64,000 nt of DNA from Paralvinella palmiformis (Eukaryota > Annelida > Polychaeta > Terebellida > Alvinellidae): the NCBI GenBank assembly GCA_025642065.1, contig JAODUP010000032.1, positions 729,501 to 793,500 of the forward strand, in the 5' to 3' direction. The translations under genes were made by a program, and so were the position numbers. Under the pieces are notes generated by a model that ran no database searches, had not been told where the DNA came from, and saw only the letters and a list, made by a program, of their open reading frames with translations. Below are positions 25,076-37,489 of the stretch, in pieces; position 1 is the first letter of the stretch; every line of letters starts with the position of its first letter.

Positions 25076-25366
25076 ATGAATCAGGTGGCGGTTCGTCCTC
25101 GGCTCAGCCTTACAATTCCAGATAGGAAGGATGTCGAGCCCGACCCATCACCCCATCTGAAGCGCCAGTTATCCGGTGGTTCCCTCTCACCTGATTTAAC
25201 GCCAGCATCTCCACCCTCGTTCCCGCTCAGTGACAGCGTCAGTGTCCTACAAATTGGCAAGTATTTGCTCAATAAAAAGATTGAAACTCTACAGTTGCAG
25301 TCTGGACTCATCATCGAAGTGTATGCAGCAAGCCATTCAGAGTCTGAAGAAGATTGTATATGTAAG
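25076..25366 (+). CDS. TRIB: Tribbles pseudokinase, exon 1 (residues 1-97)
   Basis: First coding exon of a three-exon Tribbles gene (exons 25,076-25,366, 28,561-28,853, 30,683-31,154; 351 residues plus stop). Tribbles proteins are pseudokinase scaffolds that present substrates such as C/EBP factors to the COP1 ubiquitin ligase and modulate MAPK/AKT signalling. This exon encodes a disordered serine/proline-rich N-terminus (SPHLKRQLSGGSLSPDL) and the start of the N-lobe (about 55-97: IGKYLLNKKIETLQLQSG, ending EEDCICK). The usual glycine-rich ATP loop is absent, as in the family. The start is the first ATG in frame after upstream stops. The exon ends at a GTGAGT donor in phase 0. The product resembles TRIB2-type more than other members, but invertebrates usually have one Tribbles, so a numbered name is not given. 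Confidence 0.93.
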
Positions 25367-28300
25367 GTGAGTCAGTCTGTCTGGGGTAGCAATGTGTGTT
25401 ATTATTAGTGAATGGTTTGTTGCAGTAATGTACACTAGTTATGTTTTTTCTAAAACTGTTGCTACAGAATTTGTGTGATGGTGTGCCCAGTGTTAGTGTA
25501 TATGTAAGTTGATTTATAACCTGCAGTCCTTTAAAGACCCTCTTCATTCATGTTTTTGTTAATGCACCTGGTGTTCAGTTTCTTGTGACGATGACTATAA
25601 TGCTTAATTCTGGGAAATATGATTAATACTTATAATTCTCTCTGGGAATGAGCAAGTGTTTTGTTTAGGCCCAGGTAATGTATGGCTAAGACTGGCTATT
25701 TACTTTAGGGAGGTAATATTGTTATATGACATGGGTAACTGCAATATCTGTATTGGAGTACCTTGTGGAAGTGCTATTGTTTCTGGACAAGATGGTAAAT
25801 CCAAGCCTCGCTGTCATGCCTTTAGAATTGTCATGACTTTCAGGTAAACCAATAAGTAGGATGTATTTATATATTCTGAGGTCTTAGTCTTATCAAAACA
25901 AAATATGTTAGGTATCTTTATGTCATAGGCTGTTAAATGGTAACTGGTAAAAATACTTCTAATAGCTATGTACAAAAGGGTGCATACCCACTTGCTAAAT
26001 TTAATTTTCCTTCTACCAAATAAACTTTTTTTATACCATAATTAGTACTTCCTGCTTTAAAGATTATTATGATTAGTTGGGTAAGTAATCACAAAATATT
26101 TACTGGCCAGCACCACTGGTTCTTAACATGCTTTAGGATACTTTTAGTTGTACCTTCAAGGCTTCAACTCTTCCGAGGCTCATGAAAGGAAAAGTGAATA
26201 TTAGTTTAAACCTTCAGATAAAGAGAATGATTAGTATACTTTCCATAGTTTAATAGACACCCAAGTCAGCTGCTAGTGGACAATGTAATGTTGGAGGCAA
26301 AACATTCAGCTCTGCCCCTCTGTGTATCTAATTATATAGGTATGTCCGTCTACAGTAGGCTGGGGGATAGCGGTAACCTGGGGTCATTCGGTACTTGCTG
26401 ACTGCTAGCACTGGGATTGCATCACGATATAGGCATGCATTCCACAGACATATCGGAGTTGTTTGTGTTAGCTACACATAGTCTAGGAAGTGTCTGTGTT
26501 GTGGTCCACTTAATGTGGTATGACTGTACTAGCTGTTCTGTTGAGTGAACCTTTGTGATGTGATGACTGGTTCTGATGTCATGCATTCTTTTGTCTATGA
26601 ACTATTGTCATTGTCTTTTGCTCTGCTAATTTGGACCAGGTCACCATTCAGTTTTTATGACCCTTATTAACTCTTATGTATAATGATTATAATGCTGAAT
26701 CATGTTTTGCCGTGTCAATCATTTACTGTTATCAAATAGAAGTCTGTTTCAGTACAGTTGTTGATTTTCAAATGGATATGTATGCAAATGTAGACTGATC
26801 ATCCCATGTGCTTGTTTCATTCATGAACTAAGCACATTATGGGTGTGAAGAAGTTCACAACCTGTTTCATCTAGAATATCATGCAAGTCCTGTTCGATTT
26901 TTAGTATGCCCAAAACGTTCAAGCTCAGGTTGTTCAGTTGAATTTTTGACAGAAAATAGAAAGGAATCAAATTATCAGTATGATCAGTCAGTCAGTATCC
27001 CACTTTATGAAATTATTATCATTATTATCACTCTGTATTATTGCTCTAATGCTCATGGGTCACTATAGAGTGTGTGTTTGCATCATTGATGCTAATACAA
27101 CTTGGCCAATAAAAAACTGTCAGTGCACACATGCAGCTTGCTTACTATGCTCACAAATCTGTCCAGTCACTTTTTTCTGCAGACACCAAGCACTATTGGC
27201 AGAATATCTACAACAAAATGCTATTGTATTATGAGTAGTTGATTCTAGCACCATTCTGTCAAACAGATCTATCAAACTTGACTTACTGTCAGTGGAACAA
27301 TAGTTGACATTTATTTCTGCAAGTTGCATATATCATCAGCAAAGTAATACAGAAAAAATATTGTGCCACAGAAATAAAATCCAACAGCATACTTTTCCCG
27401 TGCAGAGACCAACAAAATTGAATTGTGTCCAATTTTGTCAAACTTGTGTCCCCAAATGGCACATTGCTGTTAATCCAAAGTGATCCCTGAATACGGAGGC
27501 ACAACAACTTGTATCTGGACTTCCATTATTGTATAGTTATATAGGATCATGTCATCCCACCTTTGGTGCCATATATCAATCATCAGCAACACGTTGACAA
27601 GTAAATGTAGTACTGTCCCATAATTTGGTTAGACATTGAATTTAGTCATTTCACATAAACAGTAATTTGTGTTTTTCTATGCAGTCTTGTGGTTGATTGA
27701 GATCAACTTGGTATGCTGTTTGTTGTTATAGTTACCAGTCCACCAATGTTTTAACCTAACAGTAACACATGCCCTGGTGAGTTGTTGTTTCACATCTCTG
27801 CGCCTGTATGTTTTATAGGTGTTGCTAAAACAAAATGTGGAAATTAGACCTATGATGTGCTGGTCATCAACAGATTACTAGTTTGTCGGCACCATAAATT
27901 TTGTAATAAATAACATGTCACATAATATGACCCAGACATCATGGAGCTGGTAAATTAAGAAATAGCACACTGTTGATGTCAGCAGTTTGATGTCTGATGT
28001 CAGACTGATGTACTTTGTTTGAGTACACTCATGTTCAGGTAGCGGTATTTATCCTTCCGGGTATAAAATGGATCTTTTTTTATCTGTGCACTTGGTAGTG
28101 TTAAGCCAAGATGTAATTAAACTTGAATCATTCATTGTCTTTGCTAGGTATTGAAACCTGTGGTAGTATGAGAATGAATGCTCCTGTTTGTGTCAAATGG
28201 TGCACATCTTGTTGTGGTGTTCCACAGTCTATTTTCTGTCAGCCTATTTTGCCTTCCATGTGCACAGAAGTGGCCTTAAAACACCAATAATCATCATCCA

Positions 28301-28560
28301 CAGTCTATTTAAATTAAGAAGATAATTTATCAATCTCTGCTCAAATGTGCTTATAGCAGTTGTCAGATTAGACATCCTTGGTCAAATTGTTGTTGATGAG
28401 TATGACATCGCAAACTGGTTTTTGTGTATAATGGTTTACTTTATTTAGGGAAATGGCTTGTAGGTACTGATATTTAGCATTTATTTTTAGATTTATACCA
28501 AGAATGTGTGATGTATACTATTTTACTGCAATCAATAAACAGTGTTTGCTTCTTTTGCAG
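25367..28560 (+). other. Tribbles intron 1
   Basis: A GTGAGT...TTTTGCAG intron of 3.2 kb. It carries one SINE-A tail fragment near its 3' end (28,245-28,300). No other coding sequence was recognised; the frames at 26,980-27,507 lack domains. Confidence 0.8.
28245..28300 (+). mobile_element. SINE-A 3' fragment in Tribbles intron 1
   Basis: It retains CTTCCATGTGCACAGAAGTG followed by GCCTTAAAACACCAATAATC, the tail of SINE-A, with the ATC-rich end. The tRNA-like head is missing. Confidence 0.65.
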
Positions 28561-28853
28561 GTTATTCCAATAGTCAAATATAGAGAAGTGCTGTCAGCCT
28601 ACTGGTGTATGGGCTCACATGAAAACATCAATGAAATATCAGAGATAATACTAGGTAACACAAAGGCCTATGTGTTCTTCCCACAGCACTATGGTGATTT
28701 ACATTCATACATACGTAGTCGAAGGAAGCTGAAGGAAGTTGAGGCTTGTCCACTGTTCCTGCAGATCATATCTGCAGTTAAACACTGTCATAGCAATGGC
28801 ATTGTCCTCAGAGACCTAAAGCTAAGAAAATTTGTTTTCAAGGATCCAGAAAG
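28561..28853 (+). CDS. TRIB: Tribbles pseudokinase, exon 2 (residues 98-195)
   Basis: Bounded by TTTTGCAG and GTGAAT; enters in phase 0 and leaves with two bases of an arginine codon. It encodes the rest of the N-lobe with the family signature ILGNTKAYVFFPQHYGDLHS and the alphaC/hinge region. It also holds the catalytic-loop equivalent LRDLKLRKFVF (about 180-190), where Asp and Lys of the kinase HRDLK are kept but the Asn that binds magnesium is replaced (LKLRKF). This loop is the strongest single Tribbles marker. Confidence 0.95.
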
Positions 28854-29464
28854 GTGAATATTTATTTTATTATACCAGGAGTTTAGTAGGAGTTTTTTTT
28901 AAACAGTCATTTTAATGCCTTTGTATATGACAAGAATGAAATGTTGCATAATTATATTTCTAATTTTAATGCCTTTTTACTGTGTAGATCTAGCAAAGTA
29001 TAGTGGGTTATATTTATGCATTCACATCCTGTAGTCTGCTTGGGAATATATGTGCATCACAAGTGCACTGTTTTTTGTGCATCTGTGCTGAGATAGGTAT
29101 CATCAGATTACACCTCCTGTATAGGTGTTGTAGTAAGAAAAAAGTGGCTGTCCTCAGTGTGCAACACCCAGATAGTAAGAAAGCCGTGATTCATGGTTGA
29201 CTTGTATAGTGGGTGTTGGCCATGTCATGCATCAGTACACTGTTGCTTCCCTGTCGGTGAGGTGTGGACTGGTGTAGTGTTAGCATTGAGGTTTATATGG
29301 TACATAATTTGTTTGATTATTTATCTGGTAGTAGATTTTTGATCTGGTATTGATGAGGATTGTAATGATTAACCGCAAGTTGTTCTTATATGAGTAGATC
29401 AGCATAGTAGGTTGCTGATGCTTGGGGCACATACATTGCCTAAACTAATGCTCTCCTGAATGTA

Positions 29465-29545
29465 GTAAGGGTGATAGGGCAGTGGCTAGAGTGCAGTGTT
29501 CCAAACATCCAGATTTTGGGTTCAAGTTCAACTCATAAATGATGT
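29465..29545 (+). mobile_element. tRNA-like SINE head in Tribbles intron 2
   Basis: GGGCAGTGGCTAGAGTGCAG is A-box-like and GGGTTCAAGTTCAACTC is B-box-like about 35 bases on. The body is not recognised as SINE-A or SINE-B. Confidence 0.4.
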
Positions 29546-30556
29546 CTGTGTTTGAGCGATGCTACCTTAGGGCGTTCAGCCTTTTCAGTAGCAGCCGACG
29601 TCTGACACTACATGTCGCCTATTTTATCAGGACAAAATTGGTTGGCTGTTTTGGTTTTGCAGCCATACCTCCCTCCAGCAATGCTGCAGAGGTGTTTTAC
29701 GGGCCACCACAGGTGAGCCACTGCCTACTTTTTGTAAGGGGTTGTCTACTCTATTCCCTACTGAAAAGACTGTGAGTTAGTCCAATGTCCCAGGTGTGAC
29801 CAGCACAGTACCTTTGAATGACTTCTGCTAGTAAGGACACTTCATTAAATTTATAGCATTTCTGTTAGATTTGATTAAATCTGGTCTTACTTGCCATATA
29901 TTTTGTATATAATATAGTGTTTTACTTCTGCTGGGAAACCATTTGTACTTTAGTATTTCTGTTCAGACGTTACTTTGGTTTGTTTTACTGCATATGAGTA
30001 TTTTTTAAGTATTTATTGATTCACTGGCTATATATTCTTGATATCCAAGCAAATCTCAGGAATTCTGGTAGCATTCTTGTATTCATGATACAAGTGGCTG
30101 ACTAGCTTATCCAAGTTATTTGGATATTTCATATCATTAGAGCATTGTCCAATTTTGCAGTGACTTGATTAGTTTTAGAAATGATGCTTAAGAAAGCAGT
30201 TCAGTTTTGTTGAAATTGTCTTTCATTAATCTTAATGTCTGTCTTCTTGGCCAATGCTTCTTAATGTATTTAGTATGGCCAGGTATAGTAATATATACCA
30301 CTGATAGCTTATAGTTATATTATGGGATTCCTACACATCTAGTATTATAGTTAGCTATTACCTAGTTGGTACAGTGCCCTGTTAATGATTTATTTCCTTA
30401 TTGTCATAATTTCAGTTATAGCATATGGAAGAAGTGCTAAATATATAGGGGTTTATATGTAATGCATTCTATGATTATGGGCAACCTTTTTCAGTATTAA
30501 TGAGTTGTGGTCTTCAATATTTTCAGTCATATGCTGTGTATTTATTTGGAGATGCG

Positions 30557-30602
<46 letters not shown>
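30557..30602. repeat. (TA)n(TG)n microsatellite near a splice acceptor
   Basis: A TA run followed by a TG run ending 80 bases before exon 3 of Tribbles. It lies in the region where branchpoint and pyrimidine tract are expected to begin. Confidence 0.95.
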
Positions 30603-30603
<1 letters not shown>

Positions 30604-30682
30604 TTTGTTTATACACATATATACATGTACAAGTGATGTATTTTGTTATGTTTTCATGTGTATGATATTTTTTAAATTTCAG

Positions 30683-31154
30683 AACACAGTTGAAGTTGGA
30701 ATCTTTAGAAGATGCCTGTGTACTGGATGATGAAGACGATGACAGTTTAGTGGATAAGCATGGCTGCCCAGCATATGTCAGTCCAGAAATTCTGACCACC
30801 ATGGAGAGATATTCTGGCAAGGCAGCAGATATGTGGAGCCTTGGCGTCATACTTTACACAATGCTTATAGGGAGATATCCATTTCAGGACTCGGATGCTG
30901 GTGCATTGTTTACAAAAATACGCCGTGGTCTCTATTCCATTACGGACGCTATCTCATCTAGAGCTAAATGTCTCATTCGTAGCCTGCTGCGAATGAATCC
31001 TCGTGATAGATTGAACGCAGAGGATGTCATTCATCATCCGTGGTTTGGTTTGACACGACGCTCGTGTTCCTCACTCAGAATGGACAGTAGCAAAGATAAG
31101 GATCAATTAGTCCCCAGCTTTGAAAGTCATCCTAGTGATTTTGAATTTTCTTAG
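30683..31154 (+). CDS. TRIB: Tribbles pseudokinase, exon 3 (residues 195-351)
   Basis: The last coding exon. KLESLED (about 199-205) stands where active kinases have the metal-binding DFG; this SLE form is diagnostic of Tribbles. The C-lobe follows: [58 protein letters not shown] and HHPWF (HPWF about 313-316). The tail contains DQLVP (about 335-339), the COP1-binding motif, close to the C-terminus. The protein ends FEFS and TAG. All expected family landmarks are intact, so the gene looks functional. The length (351) matches vertebrate TRIB1-3 (about 340-370). Confidence 0.96.
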
Positions 31155-32060
31155 TTTGCAATCATCTGTGGTGTTCAGAATTTCTTTCATGTTGTCATTG
31201 TCACCAGTTGGTTGGAACAGTGGGAGTTGAGTATGCTCTCGTCTGATTGCTGTGCTTGGGCTCTCAGCAGCACATTTTACACCAGCAGTGACTGTGGAAC
31301 ACCAATCAGTGTGATAATATTCAGGTAGAGATCATAATAATTTTAAACAGGTTTTAGTTATTTTACTTATATAACTGGACCGTTCGTTCTCGTGTATCTG
31401 GTATGATTTTATTATTGTTATGAAATGGATAGAATCATTCGTTCCCATCCACCACCCCCACCATCCTCAGAGCTTGAAATGATGGTGGGGTTTACCACTG
31501 AGTTATAACAGTGAGAAGTCAATGAAGCAGTGTGCTGAAATTGCTTTTTATATGGAGTAATTTAGTATTTATAATTCTCGAATGTTGACGTTATATTTGT
31601 TTTACATACCAGTAAAGTGTGTGCATGTGTGTGTGTAAAAATTTGCGATATGCTGTCCACTCATGTTGTTGCTGTTGACTTGTTGCCACTGGATTGTTGG
31701 TAGCATGAGAACTGTGCAGGTATTTATAAGAAAGAATAACAAACAAATATTATATGAATAACAAGTGTTAAAAATCTCAGGTTTTCAAATCGTAATAAGT
31801 GTTTATTGTTTTATATATATATATATATATATATAAGAGTGTGTATGATTCTTTATTGAGCTAAAGAGCTCCTTTGGTTTGCTGTGGATGTTGATGATTC
31901 AAGAGGTAGCCATTTTTATACAAGAAGCTGCTTAGCTAGCTCGATTCCTAATTATAGTGCTACTGGTAACAATAATGGATGTCAGTACCAGCTGCTGTGA
32001 GGCAGGTAGGTTTGGTGTGTTTGTGCGTGGGTGCTTGTCATTGAATGATTAATAAATATT
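31155..32060 (+). other. Presumed Tribbles 3' UTR
   Basis: No coding potential follows the stop. Candidate polyadenylation hexamers include AATAAA at about 32,051 in GATTAATAAATATTG. A (TA)n tract lies at 31,812-31,836. Tribbles mRNAs often have long 3' UTRs; the actual end is not determinable here. Confidence 0.45.
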
Positions 32061-33170
32061 GTTATATACGTATGAGCTTTGTGTTTGTCAATTGTTTAAA
32101 ACTTTTTACCTGTTTTGTGGACGTGGTTTCTTTGATCCCTAGTTGGTAAAAAACCTTATAGTGTTGCAAGAAGTTGTTATTATTATACTGCAGTGATAGT
32201 TCCATTCATGAGTAAGTGGTTTGTTTAGCCTTGGCACAGGGCACACTAAATATGTGGCTGAATCCATTGAATAAAATCAGTTATTGCACTAATTAACATT
32301 GGAAAATCCTTCCAGCACATTTGCCCATTGAGAATAGATGGTTTTGGGCTTAAGAAATTCACATTTGAGACAGTTTTTACAAACTACAGTTTGCGATCAG
32401 TATGGTCTATTATAAAGTCGAGTTTATTATAAAATTTTCTGGTCGTTATGCCAGTTAAGAGTGGACTCGTTTGTGGCGCTTCATCTTTAATTAAAATTCC
32501 TAGAAATCAGTATGGACCATGTTTTAGGTCCAGATTTCTAGTACCTAGGTTCTAATCACTGCCTAGATTGGCTATTTATATGCTGCTGATTTATTGCTCC
32601 CTAAATCTCTGAGATCTTATAGTAAGTTATGGTAGCTTAGTTATCACTATAAGATTTTCAAACTAAGTCTGAAATATTAAATCACTGCAGTTTTCTGAGA
32701 TACGTACTGCCTGCTCCATTGGTTTGTTTGACCTAGAGTTTTCCGGGCTAATCGTTTTTTGTTACCCAGTAATCAGGATATATAGGTTTTTCTATAGTGG
32801 TATATGTGTGCAATAACATTGAAGACTGGTTCATGGCTGGTAATGGGTTGGTAACAGTTTTTTCACATCTGTGAAATATTTTCATTTGTCATAACTTCCT
32901 TGTCTGCTGGTTCTTTTTAATTTGCTGGGTCACTGTTAGGGGATTTTCTGATGTTCTTTTAGTGGTAATTTATCAGGTTACCAACTGACAAAGTTTGACC
33001 TAGGCCTGGTGTGTAGAGAGTGAAATAAAAGTAGCATGTTTTGCTCATCACAGGTACCGACATAAATAAATGGGCGATTCGATAAAAGTTACGTCCAAGT
33101 CATAAAACATTACTATTTTTACAGCATGATATCGGGATAAAGCAATACTAGCGAAAGATGGAGTTTGTGG
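32061..33170. other. Intergenic, nothing recognised
   Basis: AT-rich DNA with no credible frames or repeats. Confidence 0.5.
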
Positions 33171-33179
33171 CTCAAATCG

Positions 33180-33540
33180 ATGTATACTGTAAATACAGAT
33201 ATTTTCGCGATAATCTTATATTCGCGGGACTGGTCTCACGAATATATGACGCACCAATATAAGTTTCGCGTGTGCGGTTCATGAACCAAGTTTGCCATTT
33301 ACTTGTTCACAGTAAATACTATATACGAAATATCAATGCTGAACACCGATCCATTATTAAAGGGCTTGTAATCCTACATATGCATGTGCTAATACAGATT
33401 ACTGTAAAGGAAATTAAAACAAAATTGATGAAACTTCAATATATATTTTTAAACTAAGTTGCCTTATTTCAAGCAATTACTGAACACGTCATTTTTGGCA
33501 ATGACTATGCGCGAATATAAAGCTCCGCAAATTGTTTAAT
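33180..33540. repeat. Possible TTCGCG-type dispersed element
   Basis: The left part contains TATTTTCGCGATAATCTTAT and ATTCGCGGGACTGG. The right part, inverted, contains TTTATATTCGCGCATAGTCA. Local CpG density is much higher than around it. The paired TTATATTCGCG blocks in opposite orientation suggest a short inverted-repeat element, but termini and target duplications cannot be fixed. Confidence 0.35.
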
Positions 33541-33544
33541 AGGT

Positions 33545-34775
33545 GGAGAGATTCACAGACGTTTAGACCTATATTTATTCAATATAATACATTAATACTT
33601 TATGTCGTTGAAAAGAAATAATACAAAGCTTATATTGAAGAATACGATTCAAGAAAAATGTACGCAGCTAAACCAAGATATCTCCAATATACTTTTTAAA
33701 CAAAGGTTTATTACAATAGATTGACATTTAGCTTCACAGAGAAGAGTAATTATTAGTGTGCTTTCACATATAAACCACTGTAATTTCACTGACCACTCTG
33801 GGCACCACCGAATTTGTTAACATTATAGTCCTGCGATGAGCTGGTAATTTATCTGCTATAGCAAGTGTTTCTTTTGTCACACTGTACAAGATGTGCCACG
33901 TCAGCTGACATAAAACACCAATCTTGTCACCTTGAAATTTAAACTCGATCATAGAATTAACGAATTTCAAACTACACAACGACGATTGAATACAAATATA
34001 ACGTCTTAACAAGACGTCGGACCGTTTTTCTTTTGCAGTCTTTTGACGCTTGGATGGGTTTGAGGAAGTTTGTTAAGTTTTTTAGCTGACAATAAAAGGC
34101 CTATTCAGTAGGTCTCAGATTTATCACACACACACTGTGCTTTAGGGCTTCACATTCTATTGTTCGGGGGGTTTTCCCTGTTCAGGTCAAGTAAGAAGGA
34201 ACGGAACTAGAACTGTAATTTGTTTTCGAGCATAAAATATAACATGAAACAAGATACTTTAGAGTGTGTCTAAGGCTCCACGTACCCATTTCGCTGTTTT
34301 AACTGAATGTTTGTGTTAAATGATTATTAAACTCCTCATCGAAGACTAACTGCACAATATGAGTATATACACTTCTATAATCATTCATTCTACATATCCA
34401 ATATGCAGTTTGACGATATGCTTCGGCGCGTTAGGTAATTATTAGTTTGTTCGTTGTTATAATATAATACAATCTCTCTGCTCCAGACAATATTAATGAA
34501 TGGAAGTTTTAATTGTGTATTTAATTTTATATAAATATATATATATTTTTCGTAATTAATGAATATATCGGGATAATTGAACCATATTAAAACCCAAAAT
34601 ATCATAAACACTGGCCATAGTAATTAATTAAATTACGTTGCCTTTGCACGCGAAAAAGGTTCAGTCATAGACTTCCCAATTTATTTTACTATTTTAAATT
34701 ATGCATTCTTTGTATACCTGAGTGTTCACTGAGTAGGTCCCTTGGTGATATTTAAGTTCAGGAAAGGCTAATATA
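33545..34775. other. Intergenic, nothing recognised
   Basis: AT-rich DNA. Minus-strand frames up to 82 codons have no domain or splice context. Confidence 0.5.
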
Positions 34776-34854
34776 ATGTCCCACAAAATAGAGCACCCCT
34801 CTGGCTTCTGGGGCCCTTCAGCGAGACCCAGATCCCACGCCGTAGATGGCTCGC

Positions 34855-35005
34855 AAATGTATTCCTACTACACTTGCTTGCTTGAATTTCGGGGAGAATC
34901 CCCAGGCTGTCGCTTGACCAGCTCAGCCTCTATGTTCAGAATGTTGGAGTGGGTGATACTATCTCCGTTCTCCCCCCCCCCCCGCCACTCACAAGGGAGC
35001 AGTTA
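34855..35005 (+). repeat. Dispersed repeat C, copy 1
   Basis: TTTCGGGGAGAATCCCCAGG and CTGTCGCTTG lead into CAGCCTCTATGTTCAGAATG, a C-run and CACTCACAAGGGAGCAG. The same blocks recur in reverse at 61,262-61,395 and, in part, next to SINE-B at 51,645-51,720. The consensus ends in a hairpin-capable GGGGAGTATCCCC. Class unknown. Confidence 0.6.
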
Positions 35006-35154
35006 TCTTCACACTTCTCAGTATAAAGCTTTACAGACAACATCTATACATTGCAAAACAGTTATTTTCTCCATACAACTGGTAGGACGTTCTATTCCAG
35101 GTAACAAATCAGATGTAAATAATGTATGCTGGCATATAATCACTTATTTATAGA

Positions 35155-35517
35155 TATGTTGACTAATGTTGTCTTATTTGATCATGACGTCCCCGAAGTC
35201 GTACTGTATCTTTCGGCAGATGGCAGCAGCTACACCCGGAAGAGGAAGTTCGGCTGTTGTCAATATGAGGATTCAGTTTTAGTAGCAAGTAATCTTTTTA
35301 CTTGTAAAGTATTAATTTTAGGTAAGTTTAAAATGAATGTCGTTTATATAAATGAGAGCTATTTAAGAATTATTTGGTGTCTTAACTTATTTCTGTACTT
35401 TTAAATAGGAAGTTAAACTGTGTTCCTTATTAAATTAATTATTATAATTAGGAAATAAGAAATACTCAAAATAGAATCATAAGTCGATAAGAATGGCCAG
35501 ATTTTTGGCAGATTAAT

Positions 35518-35550
<33 letters not shown>

Positions 35551-36270
35551 GATTATTCAAATTGCGTAACAGTATCAAGGTCATTACTTATATCTACTAA
35601 TTTACTGAGGGCGGTTTAGATAATCTATAATTAATAATATCAATTATCGCCAATGGTGAATGGTCTGGTGAATGGATTAGTCATTGACTCATTACTACAT
35701 TGATTAGAGTAGATTTTCAATTTCATGATTTTCGCCTGACACAGGTGACAGGACAGGTCTAGAGTGTACTGGGTATTAGGGGAAAAGTGGGGAGGTTCGA
35801 CCAGGTGGGGAGAACCGATCACAGCATTAAAACCCTAGACCTAGTTCAGTAGTTGTTATTTATTACACTTAATAGTTTTAGGCTAGAACATAATATATAA
35901 CCCAGGCTCCCACTGGGCTAATAACTCATTTAGCCAATTTGGCTAAAGAGCCAAAATTCGTTTAGTCAAATGAAAATTGGTTTAGACATTTTTTTGTGTC
36001 GCATGAAACATGTTAAAACTTTAGCTATAAATTTAGAAGCACATAAATAATGTCTATAATGATGACATATACTATAGTAATCCTTGCCGTTTTGGTAAAA
36101 CTGTCAATGGTTTGCTGATCATTGGTGCTTACCTAAGTAATCTTTTCCACGGACAAAAACATTTGACGTCTTGGTACTTACACATTTACTGCATCTGAAA
36201 AGTCTCTTTTTATTAATTAACCAAGGAAAGGTCACTAACCAGTCAGCTTTTATGAGTCGTGGCTTTGTAA
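35155..36270. other. Intergenic with a (TA)n tract
   Basis: (TA)n at 35,519-35,546. About 35,180-35,260 contains GCAGCAGCTACACCCGGAAG, a sequence recalling the arms at 59,950 and 60,250. No genes were recognised. Confidence 0.5.
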
Positions 36271-36394
36271 GCTCATTACTTTGCCAGTTTTTTTTCTCTC
36301 CATTCGTCCATTCCTGCTTTAGCTTTTAATTCATGATTAAGAAATTTATATAAATGTACACAAGTAAAAATGACAAAGACTGGTCGATAAATTC

Positions 36395-36490
36395 CCAAGA
36401 ACAGCAAAATATCAGAATGAACCCGTATGGTGAAGTTAAGATTCCACATATGTGGCATGCGATTTGTATGATTCCATATAAACATTTTCA
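36395..36490 (-). mobile_element. GATTCCATATA element, terminal piece
   Basis: TTAAGATTCCACATATGTGG and ATGATTCCATATAAACAT are the terminal motifs of the family at 37,185-37,762, here as a lone end. Confidence 0.4.
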
Positions 36491-36799
36491 GTGTGTTTTG
36501 TCAAAGATTTTCATGTCAAGAGAACATGGCTAACTAGTCCAAACTGCATCTGATCGATAACATAATCTTGATTTTATTGATGAAGTATCCCCCTCATATA
36601 TCATACAAAAATATTCCAAGTCATGCTAAGCAATCACACTAAGCATTATGATGTGTCCCATCATTAACAACATCAGAGTAGTATACAATATGAATTAGGT
36701 GAAGTGGGGATGGATGAAGCATATATGATATTAACCAAGCACCCACAACACCACACATTTATGATGCGATCACAGCTAAAGACTGTGGAAACAAAGAAA

Positions 36800-36975
36800 T
36801 CGCCATAGGTACATAATCTGGTCAAGGAGTTACAATTCAATGTGGAGAAATTCCAACAATACTTTAGTTTTACCAGAGATCAGTTTGCTCAGGTGTTATG
36901 TTACATGGAGGAAGATTATTGTCTTTCATTGTGAAATCCCTGCAAATTGTTTGGTAAAGTCTCGTCCCTGACGTC
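36800..36975 (+). pseudogene. PIF/Harbinger transposase fragment
   Basis: A plus-strand frame ending at a stop near 36,930 gives LVKELQFNVEKFQQYFSF followed by TRDQFAQVLCYMEEDY. This resembles the N-terminal 'L..EL..D...F..YFRMS...F..LL' segment of HARBI1-like transposases. The catalytic DDE core is not visible. It lies directly beside a cluster of short elements that may have used the same transposase. Confidence 0.5.
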
Positions 36976-36984
36976 ATATTATGG

Positions 36985-37180
36985 ATTCCCCATTAAAATT
37001 TAGACTAACTAAGTTGGCGCATGAATTGCTACATGGAGCATTTCTGTTTATTTCATTCACAGCTGCAGGACAAATCGTATGCTGCATCCAGAGATATGGA
37101 AGCCCTCATCTGTGTACACGCTATTCCATTATGGCACTTATATGGAATCTTAGATGTGTTCCATTTCTTGTATTAACATA
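36985..37180. mobile_element. GATTCCATATA-family element, degenerate copy
   Basis: It contains GAATTGCTACATGGAGCATT, ACAAATCGTATGC and the end CTTATATGGAATCTTAGATG, blocks shared with the two better copies that follow. Confidence 0.5.
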
Positions 37181-37184
37181 AAGC

Positions 37185-37425
37185 TGAGATTCCATATACA
37201 CAGTATGTATTATGCGAATACGACAAGAAATGTAACACATGTAAATGTATGAGTGTGATTCCACATGTGCAACTACATATGCGACAAAACGGATCCCTCA
37301 ATGTAGCAATTCATGCGAATCGGATGGTTGGATCCTGAAAATGCCTGGATATTTGTTTATACGGAAGCACACAAATCGTACACCGCAATGTCACATTCCA
37401 CATATATGGAATCTCGGCTTAATCT
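37185..37425. mobile_element. GATTCCATATA-family element, full copy 1
   Basis: The left terminus GCTGAGATTCCATATACACA and the right terminus TATATGGAATCTCGGCTTAA are inverted repeats of about 17 bases. The internal block TAGCAATTCATGCGAATCGG followed by ATGGTTGGATCCTGAA is shared with 15,030-15,335. At about 240 bp it is of typical miniature inverted-repeat element size. Confidence 0.75.
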
Positions 37426-37489
37426 TTAATGTGGAACTCTCTGCCTTTCTGATTTGTAAGTGGCAATGCTTGTATTTATGAATCTATGA

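Larger units (their letters stand above)
28854..30682 (+). other. Tribbles intron 2
   Basis: A GTGAAT...ATTTCAG intron of 1.8 kb. It contains a tRNA-like SINE head at 29,465-29,540 and a (TA)n(TG)n tract at 30,557-30,602 only 80 bases before the acceptor. No other coding sequence was recognised. Confidence 0.8.
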
